Origin: Pseudomonas sp. SG20056 | Lineage (GTDB): Bacteria > Pseudomonadota > Gammaproteobacteria > Pseudomonadales > Pseudomonadaceae | Length of the DNA stretch: 64,000 bases | NCBI RefSeq assembly: GCF_031764535.1 | Contig: NZ_CP134499.1 | Location: forward strand, 3,348,001-3,412,000 | Reading direction: 5' to 3' | Shown: positions 37,905 to 45,653 of the stretch, piece by piece | How positions within the stretch are numbered: the stretch's first letter is position 1 | How the letters are laid out: each line of letters starts with the position of its first letter | Position numbers and translations under genes: made by a program | The notes under the pieces: generated by a model | The model's database searches: none | What the model was told of the DNA's origin: nothing | Seen by the model: only the letters and a program-made list of their open reading frames with translations

Positions 37905-38131
37905 ACAGCCTCCACTTGCGTCGATGATGCTCGAACGCTTCTGGGGGCTCGTCAGGACGCCGAATGCGGGGCAGCGGGTGGCGAGCGATGGCCTGATACT
38001 GGCGGCAGTCACCCGTAGCCGGCTACGTAAAATCGGCAAAGCTTCTCAGCGTCTAAATGTGCCTGTTTTACGTATCGGCGCCGCACAGCTCGGCGCAGCC
38101 TGGAGCCATCACCCACGGCCAGGACGCCGCC

Positions 38132-38515
38132 ATGTCACCACGCATCACGCCGCGCCAGCGTGCTCGCCAGGCCACATACGAGAACCTGCTAAGCCAGGTG
38201 TTGCAGCTGCTGCCGATCACTACCGGCCGCACACCGCGTATGGCCGAATTGTGCCGTGCAGCGGGCGTCAGTGAGCGCACGTTGCGCAGCGCTTTTATGG
38301 CCACCCTGGGCATGGCGCCAGCCCGCTATCTGCGCCTGCGCCGCCTGCATCTACTGCGAGCCGCTCTGGCAGTGTCCGACCAGAACCTCACCAGCGTCGC
38401 CGTGATCGCCCAGCGGTTTGGCTATACCGATTGCGGTCGTATGGCCGCGGACTATCACGCACTATTCGGCGAATACCCCAGCGCGACCTTGCAGCGTGGA
38501 GTCAACGGTGACTGA
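38132..38515 (+). CDS. short HTH-only AraC-family protein
   Basis: A 127-residue protein made almost only of an AraC/XylS DNA-binding domain: ELCRAAGVSERTLRSAFMAT is the first helix-turn-helix and VIAQRFGYTDCGRMAADYHA the second. It lacks a sensor domain. The start at 38132 has AGGA 9 bases upstream; an in-frame ATG at 38057 would add a short unrelated tail. It is divergent from the SMP-30-like operon, so it may control it, and converges with a longer AraC gene, sharing 14 bases of overlap at the stops. The two proteins resemble each other in the DNA-binding part. Confidence 0.8.
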   Translation: MSPRITPRQRARQATYENLLSQVLQLLPITTGRTPRMAELCRAAGVSERTLRSAFMATLGMAPARYLRLRRLHLLRAALAVSDQNLTSVAVIAQRFGYTDCGRMAADYHALFGEYPSATLQRGVNGD

Positions 38516-39470
38516 GCGACAAAGCCGGTGACGCTGGCCGCCGACTGCGCAGCGAATGCGACGGCAATTCACCGAAGTAACCACGGTAGAAGCCGGCGAA
38601 GCGACCAAAATCCCACACACCAAAACGTGCACAGATATCGGTGATGGTCTCCCCCGGAGCCGCGCGCAGAATGGCACGGCGAATCGCGTGCAGGCGGTGC
38701 TGCATCAGGTAGCGATGCGGGCTCATGCCCAGGTAGCGGGTAAACAGGTTGCGCAGCGTGCGCTCCGAGGTGTTGCAGACCAGGCACAGGTCGGCCATAT
38801 GCAGCGGGGTATCAGGCATCGCATCCACCAACTCCAGAGCCCGTCGCAGAATCTGCTGATGGCTGTGCTGGGCGGCCACACCGCGCTGAGCTGGGGTCAC
38901 TGGCAGCAGACTGCGGAACACCAGTGCCATCAGCTCATCGCGCGCCGCGCTCTCAGCCGCCGGGGCATGCAGCTCCTGCGGTGCGCAATGATCGATACGC
39001 AGCAGGCGCAGCGCCAACCAGACCAGCGGGGCCAAGTCCTGCTGGGCCCGGCAGATCAGGTTGCGCGAAAGGATCGACGAATCGAACTCGTCTTCATGCT
39101 GCTGCGCCCAACGCAGCACCAGCTCGCAGGACATGGCCACGGTCATCCAGCTCGTAGGCTGGCTAGCGTCTATATGGAACATCGCCTCGGGCACCATCCA
39201 ACCGAGCAAGCGCCGGTCCAGGCGCTGGCCACCCAGTACCGTGCACTCGTGGCGGCTCAGCGGCAGGAAGATATTGAAGAAACCCGGCAGGCCAACGCCG
39301 CTGTAGACGGTGCCTGCGCCTTCACGGCCGAACATCAGGGCCACGCCGCCTAGCTCAACGACGCGCAGCCGCCACTCGCGCTGCTGCCGCGAACGCAGCA
39401 CGTAATGCCCCTCGACCCCATACAAGGCCTCTTCGAACTCATCGAAATCGGCGCAGATCAGCCGGCTCAT
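38502..39470 (-). CDS. AraC-family transcriptional regulator (EutR-like layout)
   Basis: A 322-residue regulator with a cupin-like N-terminal domain (SRLICADFDEFEEALYG at the start) and a C-terminal AraC/XylS domain (DLCLVCNTSERTLRNLFTRY, then DICARFGVWDFGRFAGFYRG). The arrangement resembles E. coli EutR and related Pseudomonas proteins; the inducer is unknown. ATG 39470 is preceded by a G-rich Shine-Dalgarno. ATG 39509 would add 13 residues and cannot be excluded. It is not obviously in an operon. Confidence 0.85.
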   Translation of the reverse strand: MSRLICADFDEFEEALYGVEGHYVLRSRQQREWRLRVVELGGVALMFGREGAGTVYSGVGLPGFFNIFLPLSRHECTVLGGQRLDRRLLGWMVPEAMFHIDASQPTSWMTVAMSCELVLRWAQQHEDEFDSSILSRNLICRAQQDLAPLVWLALRLLRIDHCAPQELHAPAAESAARDELMALVFRSLLPVTPAQRGVAAQHSHQQILRRALELVDAMPDTPLHMADLCLVCNTSERTLRNLFTRYLGMSPHRYLMQHRLHAIRRAILRAAPGETITDICARFGVWDFGRFAGFYRGYFGELPSHSLRSRRPASPALSLSHR

Positions 39471-39583
39471 ATCGCCCCCAGAAAAGCGCCCTACGCCGGT
39501 ACTGGACATCCGTAGATCAACGCGCGAATCCAGTGTAGAAGCATTCGCATCTGCTGCACTTACGACCAAAGGATAATGCTGCG

Positions 39584-40285
39584 TTATTCGGCCGCGTCTT
39601 TGCCTTGCAGGCGGGGTGCCCAGTCCTCGACCAGGCCTTTTTCCAGGCGCCGCTCCAGGGTGCGCCGCCACGACGGCACCAATGGCAGGGCCAGGCATTC
39701 ACGCAACAGCTCGCTCTCCACCCGTTTGTCGAACAGCACCGCGGACAAACGGGTCAGCGACCAGTCGCCGAACTGCCGCTCGACCAGCTGCAGGCTGTCG
39801 CCGGCGCTGACCACGCCCTCCTCCAGCACCCGGTAGTACCAGCCGGTGCGCCCGGACTGCTGCACACGCAAGGCCAGTTCGGCCACGCCAAAGCGGTCAC
39901 TGAGCTTCCAGCACGGCATACGCCCCTGCGAGACCTCCAACAGCGCCGTGCCCACGCGAATGCGGTCGCCCAGACAGACGTCATGTTCGGTCCAGCCGCT
40001 GCTGCTGAAGTTTTCGCCAAAGGCCCCCGGCTGCATCAGCAGCGGATGCGCGCCCAATTCGGCGGCCCAGGCGGCGTAATGCTCATACGGATAATGATGA
40101 ATGGCTTTCTCCACCCCACCATGCACGCGCAGATCGCCCTGTTCATCACCGCCCAGGCCGAGCGGGTTCACCGCCAATAGGCCTTGTTGCGGCTGTTTGT
40201 CGATAGCACTGCGCGAGCCAGGCCGGGTGAACGGCTGCACGCGACCGGTAAGCAGAGCGTCGAGACGAATACTGGGCAGGCTCAT
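39584..40285 (-). CDS. MOSC domain protein (YiiM-like)
   Basis: A 233-residue MOSC-fold protein with a 3-alpha domain, like E. coli YiiM, which uses a molybdenum cofactor to detoxify N-hydroxylated bases. Landmarks are GLGGDEQGDLRVHGGVEKAIHHYPYEHY-type central block (residues about 43-70), the MOSC region PGAFGENFSSSG, and QGRMPCWKLSDRFG with the probable cofactor-binding Cys. The ATG overlaps the MarR-gene stop by four bases (ATGA). It may be controlled by that MarR protein. The molybdopterin genes moaC/D/E lie 12 kb away. Confidence 0.87.
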   Translation of the reverse strand: MSLPSIRLDALLTGRVQPFTRPGSRSAIDKQPQQGLLAVNPLGLGGDEQGDLRVHGGVEKAIHHYPYEHYAAWAAELGAHPLLMQPGAFGENFSSSGWTEHDVCLGDRIRVGTALLEVSQGRMPCWKLSDRFGVAELALRVQQSGRTGWYYRVLEEGVVSAGDSLQLVERQFGDWSLTRLSAVLFDKRVESELLRECLALPLVPSWRRTLERRLEKGLVEDWAPRLQGKDAAE

Positions 40286-40851
40286 GCGGCGACCTCGGGG
40301 GCTTGATGTTCACGACAGATCAGCTTCGCATCGCTCGGCGCCAGGGGTTCCTGAGTCAAGCCACAGAACGGCAGATCATCGACCTGCTGATGAAAGCGAC
40401 AACTGCGGCACAGACCAAAGCTTGGCACATCCGCGCTGCGCTGCACCTCGCAGAGCAGCTCGCCCAGCAGCGTTTCCAGCTGTGCGCCGCGCGCGCCCAT
40501 ACGCGCCTCTCCCTCAGCAAGAAAAGCCGGCGGCAACAGCGCCTCCAGCAGGCTGCGCGCGGCATCAGTCAGTTGCAGATGAACGCTACGTTTATCGCGT
40601 GCATCCTGAACCTTGACGATCAGCTCCTTGGCCTCCAGCGCCTTGAGCGACTGCGACACCGTGCCCTTGGTAAGGCCCAGGTAGTCGGTCACCCCCAACG
40701 GCGTATTGGAGTAGTGGTTGCAGCGCGCCAGGTACATCAACGCGCTCAACTGGATGGGTTGCATCTCGGCCAGCAGCGGGTGCTGGCGGAACCAGATGCG
40801 GCTGAGGCTGGAGAACCGTTCAAGCAGATCGAAAAGGGTTGTGCCGGTCAT
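40282..40851 (-). CDS. MarR-family regulator with cysteine-rich C-terminal tail
   Basis: A 189-residue MarR regulator: winged-helix part from about residue 25 to 110 (YLGLTKGTVSQSLKALEAKE is the recognition helix, VQDARDKRSVHLQLT the wing). The last 45 residues are not typical for MarR and contain four cysteines in the pattern CRSC...FCGL...LICREH, plausibly a metal or redox site. AGGAG lies 7 bases before the ATG. It is divergent from three tiny genes with back-to-back promoters and a palindromic operator, and translationally coupled to a MOSC gene. Confidence 0.88.
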   Translation of the reverse strand: MTGTTLFDLLERFSSLSRIWFRQHPLLAEMQPIQLSALMYLARCNHYSNTPLGVTDYLGLTKGTVSQSLKALEAKELIVKVQDARDKRSVHLQLTDAARSLLEALLPPAFLAEGEARMGARGAQLETLLGELLCEVQRSADVPSFGLCRSCRFHQQVDDLPFCGLTQEPLAPSDAKLICREHQAPEVAA

Positions 40852-40870
40852 ATATCACTCCTGTCGACAC

Positions 40871-40899
40871 ATAGTATCGATCAAAAACCATATTGACAA
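40871..40899 (-). promoter_or_regulatory. probable marR promoter
   Basis: On the minus strand a TTGTCA (-35, 40894-40899) and TACTAT (-10, 40871-40876) are separated by 17 bases. The GTATCGA half-site at 40874-40880 overlaps the -10, as expected for autorepression. The -35 overlaps that of the forward promoter. Confidence 0.55.
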
Positions 40900-40920
40900 A
40901 GACAAGGTCAAGCGTAATCT
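40893..40920 (+). promoter_or_regulatory. probable promoter of the thioredoxin-like/DUF2024/rof operon
   Basis: TTGACA at 40893-40898 is a consensus -35. TAATCT at 40915-40920, 16 bases on, is a fair -10. The predicted start falls just before the operator palindrome at 40929. Confidence 0.5.
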
Positions 40921-40928
40921 TTGTATAA

Positions 40929-40943
40929 GTATCGAATCGATAC
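40929..40943. promoter_or_regulatory. palindromic operator, GTATCGAATCGATAC
   Basis: A perfect 7-base inverted repeat around one central base, located between the forward -10 and the first gene. The left half, GTATCGA, also occurs at 40874-40880 over the marR -10. This is the usual arrangement for a MarR repressor regulating itself and the divergent genes. Confidence 0.65.
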
Positions 40944-40967
40944 CAAATTAACTCAAGGAGACTCGAA

Positions 40968-41198
40968 ATGACCAACGCACGCTTCTATCACGCCGGCTGC
41001 CCTGTCTGTATTTCGGCCGAACAGACCCTGCTCAACCTGCTGGACCCAGCACTCAAGGTCGAGGTTATCCACCTTGGCGAACAACCACAGCGCGTCACCG
41101 AGGCCGAACTGGCCGGGGTCAAGTCGGTGCCTGCATTTGTCTACGAAGACCAGGTGCTGCATCTGAACTTCGGCGCTTCCATCGACGATTTGAAGTAA
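40968..41198 (+). CDS. small thioredoxin-fold protein with CPVC motif
   Basis: A 76-residue protein: YHAGCPVCISAEQTLLNLL (active-site-like CPVC, Cys11 and Cys14), a short strand VEVIHL, and a later proline-containing strand VPAFVYEDQVLHL, consistent with a minimal glutaredoxin/thioredoxin fold lacking one edge. AAGGAG precedes the ATG. It leads a three-gene operon of mini-proteins that is divergent from the cysteine-tailed MarR gene. A thiol-disulfide or metal-carrier role is an inference. Confidence 0.8.
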   Translation: MTNARFYHAGCPVCISAEQTLLNLLDPALKVEVIHLGEQPQRVTEAELAGVKSVPAFVYEDQVLHLNFGASIDDLK

Positions 41199-41255
41199 GG
41201 AGCCTCGCGCATTTTCACCCTTTGCGCTGCCGGCTATCTGGAAGGAGGATCAGTG

Positions 41256-41510
41256 ATGAACGTAAATGTATTCGACACCCATGTGCGCACCCGCGACGGC
41301 CGTTATCTGCACGTCGATGTACTGATCGAAGGTAACGACCAGGCTCGCGCCACCCAATACGCCCGTGACTGGATGAGTGAGCGCGGCGTGCAGGATGCCG
41401 ATATCGAACAGAGCCGCTGCCAGTTCTGCCACAGCGAACCGGCCCACCCCGAAATCGCCGCTGCCGTCACCGGGCAGGGCTACTACATCATCCCGCTGCA
41501 AGGCTGCTAG
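41256..41510 (+). CDS. DUF2024 family protein
   Basis: An 84-residue member of DUF2024: FDTHVRTRDGRYLHVDVLIE at the N-terminus and the conserved CQFCHSEPAHPEI followed by GYYIIPLQGC at the end. The Cys-x-x-Cys-His-Ser-Glu motif could bind a metal. Function not established. AAGGAGG lies 7 bases before this ATG; GTG 41253 is an alternative only three bases upstream. It is the second gene of the operon. Confidence 0.85.
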   Translation: MNVNVFDTHVRTRDGRYLHVDVLIEGNDQARATQYARDWMSERGVQDADIEQSRCQFCHSEPAHPEIAAAVTGQGYYIIPLQGC

Positions 41511-41520
41511 GAGACCGATC

Positions 41521-41799
41521 ATGAACGCGTATCAGCCCCTGAGCTGCGATTTGCACGACTACCTGGAGATCGCCTGTATGCACCGTTACGGTCTGCAGAT
41601 CGAACTGCTCGATGGGCCGAGCTTCGTGGCCAGGGCGCTGACCACGCGCACGGCGCCGAGCAAGGAAGAGTTTCTTGTGCTGCAGAACGATAACGGCCAG
41701 TTCGAGGTACGCCTCGACCAATTACTGGCCATCACACCACTCGACCCCAATGCCAGTTTCGGCCGTGTCGAGCTGACGGGAAGTTATTGCGCATTCTGA
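41521..41799 (+). CDS. rof: Rof (YaeO)-like Rho-binding antiterminator
   Basis: A 92-residue protein whose opening YQPLSCDLHDYLEIACMHRYG matches the Rof/YaeO family (residues 4-24), small beta-barrel proteins that bind Rho and inhibit termination. Later strands include LQIELLDG and EFLVLQNDNG. It starts 10 bases after the DUF2024 stop with GGAG upstream. Its presence in an operon controlled by a MarR regulator suggests Rho activity is adjusted under a particular stress. The family assignment is by eye. Confidence 0.82.
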   Translation: MNAYQPLSCDLHDYLEIACMHRYGLQIELLDGPSFVARALTTRTAPSKEEFLVLQNDNGQFEVRLDQLLAITPLDPNASFGRVELTGSYCAF

Positions 41800-41910
41800 A
41801 CCTCGGGCTGCTGGCCGGAGCTTGCCAACAGCCCCGTGTGGCCAGCGCAGCCGTTACACCGCATGCAGCAGCACCCCGCCCTTGAGCCAAGGGAATAAAC
41901 AGTCCCTCGG

Positions 41911-42408
41911 CTATGCGCGGGCGCCTGGGGTACCGCGCGCGTTTTTCTTCTGCAGAATCATCGAGGCTTCGTTGTAGGCATGCTGGAAGGCGTCGCTGCC
42001 GATCCACTCTACGGCGGCGTCTTCGTCTTCATCGTGGAAGATCCCGCGATAAACGATCAGCAGGCCCATCATAAAGTCCGTGGCAGCGTCTTCCGCTTCC
42101 TCCGCAACTACCAACTCCAACACCGGGTATTGCAGGAATATCAGGCACATCGCCAACAGGCTGATGCCTTCGCCGACCTTCATCGCCTGGAACAGGTCGT
42201 CGAAGTGCGCCGGGTCAAAACCGTTCTCTTCGATGTCTTTGAAGTCGAAGGTGCTCAGGTCGATTTCCACATCATCGAACGGCTCGTTGATCAGCGGATT
42301 AGCCAACAGCGGATGCACTGCATGGGCTTTGGCCTTGCCCGAACGGTTCTGCTTGGCCTTGGCTTTTGCCCGTTGGGCGCGTTTTTGCTGTTTATCTGGA
42401 GAAGCCAT
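41911..42408 (-). CDS. conserved-looking protein of unknown function
   Basis: A 165-residue cytoplasmic protein that I cannot name. The first 30 residues are strongly basic and repetitive (KRAQRAKAKAKQNRSGKAK), and the rest is acidic and helical, with a run of hydrophobic residues (GISLLAMCLIFLQYPVLEL) and a very acidic segment near the C-terminus (FHDEDEDAAVEW). The start at 42408 has AAGGA 9 bases upstream; ATG 42438 is an alternative. It converges with the rof operon. Confidence 0.7.
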   Translation of the reverse strand: MASPDKQQKRAQRAKAKAKQNRSGKAKAHAVHPLLANPLINEPFDDVEIDLSTFDFKDIEENGFDPAHFDDLFQAMKVGEGISLLAMCLIFLQYPVLELVVAEEAEDAATDFMMGLLIVYRGIFHDEDEDAAVEWIGSDAFQHAYNEASMILQKKNARGTPGARA

Positions 42409-42684
42409 ACAGGCGCGGTCCTTGTTCGATGCTGCCATAGGGATGGCGCGGGAAAGTCTGGCGCATAGTGTATTCAGTCTTGGCTGGAGTGTCGGCCAAA
42501 GACGCAGATTTAGCGCCGAAGCAGACAGGAATGGCCCACACAATCGCAGGTTAAGCCTTTGAGGATAAGGCCATGCCTTTCTAGACGTTGAAAGAGCTCA
42601 TTACTTGCCACCTGAGCCTTTAAGTTTTCGCGGTCGAGTGACGACTCTTTTCTGCATTTGCATGCAGTAAGACAGGCCAACGGA

Positions 42685-43578
42685 TTAGTCCTCCCCCATT
42701 ACCCGCTTTCTGACGGATTCGGCATCTTTAGCCGGTGGCATACCAAACATTCGGCCATATTCTCGAGTGAATTGCGGCACGCTTTCATAGCCCACGGAAA
42801 ACGCCGCACTGCTTGCTGAAACACCCTCGGCCATCATCATTCTTCGCGCTTCGATCAACCGTAGCTGCTTCTGAAATTGCAGAGGAGAGAGTGACGTTAT
42901 GGCGCGAAAGTGCTGATGGAACGAGGACACACTCATCCCAGCGGCAGCAGCGAGGCGTTCAGTTGGCAAAGATGTAGCGAACTGGTCGCGTAGGATGGCC
43001 ACAGCCCGCGCTATTCGCTGCGCGCTACTGCCAGGCCCAACCAGCCGGCGTATCGCCGCACCATGCCGGCCCGCCAATAACCAGTAGTGCAGCTCGCGCA
43101 CCAGCTGCGAGTGCAGCAACGGTAACGCCGCCGGACGATCCAGCAAACGCATCAGGCGCAAGGCCGCGTCGGCCACTTCGCTGTCAGTGGGCTCAGCATG
43201 AACCGGACCGCCCTCGGCTGCTGGCATGGGTTGCATTTGCAACGTCAGCTCAGCGAGAACGGCAGTATCCAAGTCCAGGACCAAGGACAGATACGGAGCT
43301 TCGACGCTGGCCTGGGTGATCTGGCTCAGGGTGGGCACGTCGGCGGTGATAAGCAGAGAGTCGCCAGCATTGAAGGTGAACGTTTTGTCCCCCATGGCTA
43401 CCTGCTTCGTACCCTGTAGTACCAAACAAACCAGCGGCTGGGGGATGGCGTGCACCAAGCCGGAGGGTTTTACAGACCGAATGGTGGTCAGCCCAGGAAT
43501 GGGGGTTTGGGCAAGCCCCGTCGAATCCGCATTAATTTCTATGTAGCGGCGAACCGCATCAAGCAAGGTGTCATTCAT
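42685..43578 (-). CDS. AraC-family regulator with AraC_N domain
   Basis: A 297-residue regulator with the AraC_N-type sensor domain (GLTTIRSVKPSGLVHAIPQP, then VCLVLQGTKQVAMGDKTFTF) in the first 170 residues and a C-terminal AraC/XylS DNA-binding domain (LAAAGMSVSSFHQHFRAITS, then SAAFSVGYESVPQFTREYGR). It is divergent from a short-chain dehydrogenase gene across 133 bases, which is the usual regulator/target arrangement. AGGA precedes the ATG. Inducer unknown. Confidence 0.92.
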   Translation of the reverse strand: MNDTLLDAVRRYIEINADSTGLAQTPIPGLTTIRSVKPSGLVHAIPQPLVCLVLQGTKQVAMGDKTFTFNAGDSLLITADVPTLSQITQASVEAPYLSLVLDLDTAVLAELTLQMQPMPAAEGGPVHAEPTDSEVADAALRLMRLLDRPAALPLLHSQLVRELHYWLLAGRHGAAIRRLVGPGSSAQRIARAVAILRDQFATSLPTERLAAAAGMSVSSFHQHFRAITSLSPLQFQKQLRLIEARRMMMAEGVSASSAAFSVGYESVPQFTREYGRMFGMPPAKDAESVRKRVMGED

Positions 43579-43711
43579 GGCGCAATCCTAGTAGTTACGC
43601 TGACGCCACGTAGCAGCTTTGGAGGATTGGGCATACAACTGCTAGGTTTCGGCAAGGGTTTCAAGCCGTCATCTACCTACCATGGGGCCTCCATCAGACA
43701 AGGAGTTTCCT

Positions 43712-44473
43712 ATGCTTACCAACAAAATTGCTATCGTCACTGGCGGCAGTCGTGGCCTTGGCCGCAACACAGCCTTGAGCATCGCCCGCCAGGGCGGTGA
43801 CGTCATCCTTACCTATCAAAGTCGTGCCGAATGTGCCCTAGAGGTAGCAGCTGAAATTACCGCCTTGGGCCACAAGGCGGTAGCCCTTCAACTAGACACG
43901 GGGAAAGTGGCTGACTTCGCTGCATTCGCCGATAGCCTTCGCAATGTACTGCGCGACACCTGGCAGCGGAACAGCTTCGATTACTTGGTAAACAACGCCG
44001 GTCACGGCGACTATGCCCTGATTGAGCAAACCACCGAGGCACAGTTCGACGGGCTAGTTAACGTTCATTTCAAGGGCGTTTACTTCCTGACCCAGACATT
44101 GCTTCCGTTAATTGCCGACAATGGAAAGATCGTGAATTTGTCTTCAGGCCTAACTCGCGTTTCTTATCCAGGCTACAGCGCTTATGCCGCAGTCAAGGCA
44201 GCCATTGAGTGCCTGTCCATATACATGGCCAAAGAATTGGGCGCTCGGGGCATAACCGTAAACACTGTTGCACCTGGTGCCATTGAGACCGACTTTGGTG
44301 GCGGCGCAGTCCGTGACAACCCTGAAGTGAACAAAATATTCGCCAACATGACTGCGCTGGGCCGTGCAGGTGTGCCTGACGACATCGGACCAATGATTGC
44401 GGGTCTGCTCAGCGACAACAATCGTTGGGTTAACGCTCAGCGCATTGAAGTGTCAGGCGGCCAGGGCATCTGA
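43712..44473 (+). CDS. short-chain dehydrogenase/reductase
   Basis: A 253-residue classical SDR: cofactor motif TGGSRGLG near the N-terminus, NNAG in DYLVNNAGHGD, catalytic Ser in NLSSGLTRVS and Tyr-x-x-x-Lys in YSAYAAVKAA, with the C-terminal VNAQRIEVSGGQGI. The basic Arg in the Gly motif suggests NADP(H). The start at 43712 is set by AAGGAG 7 bases upstream. Its partner is the divergent AraC gene. Its stop is followed after one base by the convergent LysR gene. Confidence 0.92.
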   Translation: MLTNKIAIVTGGSRGLGRNTALSIARQGGDVILTYQSRAECALEVAAEITALGHKAVALQLDTGKVADFAAFADSLRNVLRDTWQRNSFDYLVNNAGHGDYALIEQTTEAQFDGLVNVHFKGVYFLTQTLLPLIADNGKIVNLSSGLTRVSYPGYSAYAAVKAAIECLSIYMAKELGARGITVNTVAPGAIETDFGGGAVRDNPEVNKIFANMTALGRAGVPDDIGPMIAGLLSDNNRWVNAQRIEVSGGQGI

Positions 44474-44474
44474 C

Positions 44475-45386
44475 TCACTGGCTCGCCCGCCCCAACTGCT
44501 CCTTGCAGAACTCGACAAACAACTGCGCCGGCTTGGTCAGCGGCGCGCGTTTGAGCCAGGCAGCAGCCAGGCCGGAGCTGGCCACCGGTTCGCTGATATC
44601 CACGGTCACCACCTTCTTGCCGTCGTAGGTGCATTCCGAGTGCGGGCGGGTAACCAGCAGGGAGAAGCCAAAGCCCTGGCCAACCATGCCGCGCACCATT
44701 TCGATGGACGGCGAGCTGAAGACGATATTGGGCGCCAGGCCCAGCTCTTCGAACAGGCTGACGAAGTAGGTGCGGCTCGGTTGTACGTCGAGCAGGATCA
44801 TCGGCTCCAGGCATAGATCGCGCAGCGACACCTGAGCCTGGCCGGTAAAACGATGGCCTTCGGGCAGCAGGGCGTAGGGTTTTTGCGGGGTCATCAGCGG
44901 TTCACTGACAATGGTAGCGTCGAGGTCGTGGTCATAAAGGATGGCCAGGTCGAAGCGCCCGGCGGTCAGGCCCTGAATCAGCTCCTGCTGTTCACCATCA
45001 CGGATGCGGATTTCCACCCCAGGATAAAGCGCATTAAAGCCAGCAATCAGTCGCGGCAGATACAGTGGCGCCACGGTCTCGAAGCAGCCGATATCGATCT
45101 GCCCGGCCACCACGTCGTTATCGGCCAGGGCGTTCTGCTCGAACTCGCGGGCCATGCGGATCAGCTCTTGAGCCTTCTTGTAGAACCGCGCGCCGCCGGG
45201 GGTCAGGGAAACACCCTGAGCATGGTGGCGGATAAACAGCTGCAGGCCGAAGCTCTCTTCCAGCCCCTTGATCGCCGTGGAGATCGACGGCTGGGCGATA
45301 TACAGCTTGCGCGAGGCCTCAGCGACGCTGCCGCATTCCACGGTGGTGACGAAATACTTGAGCTGACGCAGGGTGTAGGCGGCCAT
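44475..45386 (-). CDS. LysR-family transcriptional regulator
   Basis: A 303-residue LysR regulator: N-terminal winged helix (LRQLKYFVTTVECGSVAEAS, SRKLYIAQPSISTAIKGLEE) and a periplasmic-binding-protein-like effector domain. GAGGAGG lies 6 bases before the ATG. It is divergent from the aldehyde dehydrogenase-permease-aminotransferase operon across 267 bases and is therefore its likely regulator; the effector may be an amine or aminoaldehyde. No clear T-N11-A box can be singled out by eye. Confidence 0.93.
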   Translation of the reverse strand: MAAYTLRQLKYFVTTVECGSVAEASRKLYIAQPSISTAIKGLEESFGLQLFIRHHAQGVSLTPGGARFYKKAQELIRMAREFEQNALADNDVVAGQIDIGCFETVAPLYLPRLIAGFNALYPGVEIRIRDGEQQELIQGLTAGRFDLAILYDHDLDATIVSEPLMTPQKPYALLPEGHRFTGQAQVSLRDLCLEPMILLDVQPSRTYFVSLFEELGLAPNIVFSSPSIEMVRGMVGQGFGFSLLVTRPHSECTYDGKKVVTVDISEPVASSGLAAAWLKRAPLTKPAQLFVEFCKEQLGRASQ

Positions 45387-45653
45387 GCGATACCTCCTCG
45401 ATAGCGGCTTCCCGGCCGTCTTGTACTGATTTTATGCAGCCAACATACCCCAGGCCCGATACTGAGGCTGCCCAGTTTTTTAATAGCCTGCGAGTATAAA
45501 TTTACTAATTTTCCTTCAGCCCGACCTGCGCCACCATCACCCTCAACAACCACAAGAAGCCGTTCACGGCATCAGGCATGCTGCTCACGGCCCCCGACCA
45601 GCCACTTACGGCCAAGGTACGCCGCTAGCGGCCCAGGAATGAGGATAAAGGCG

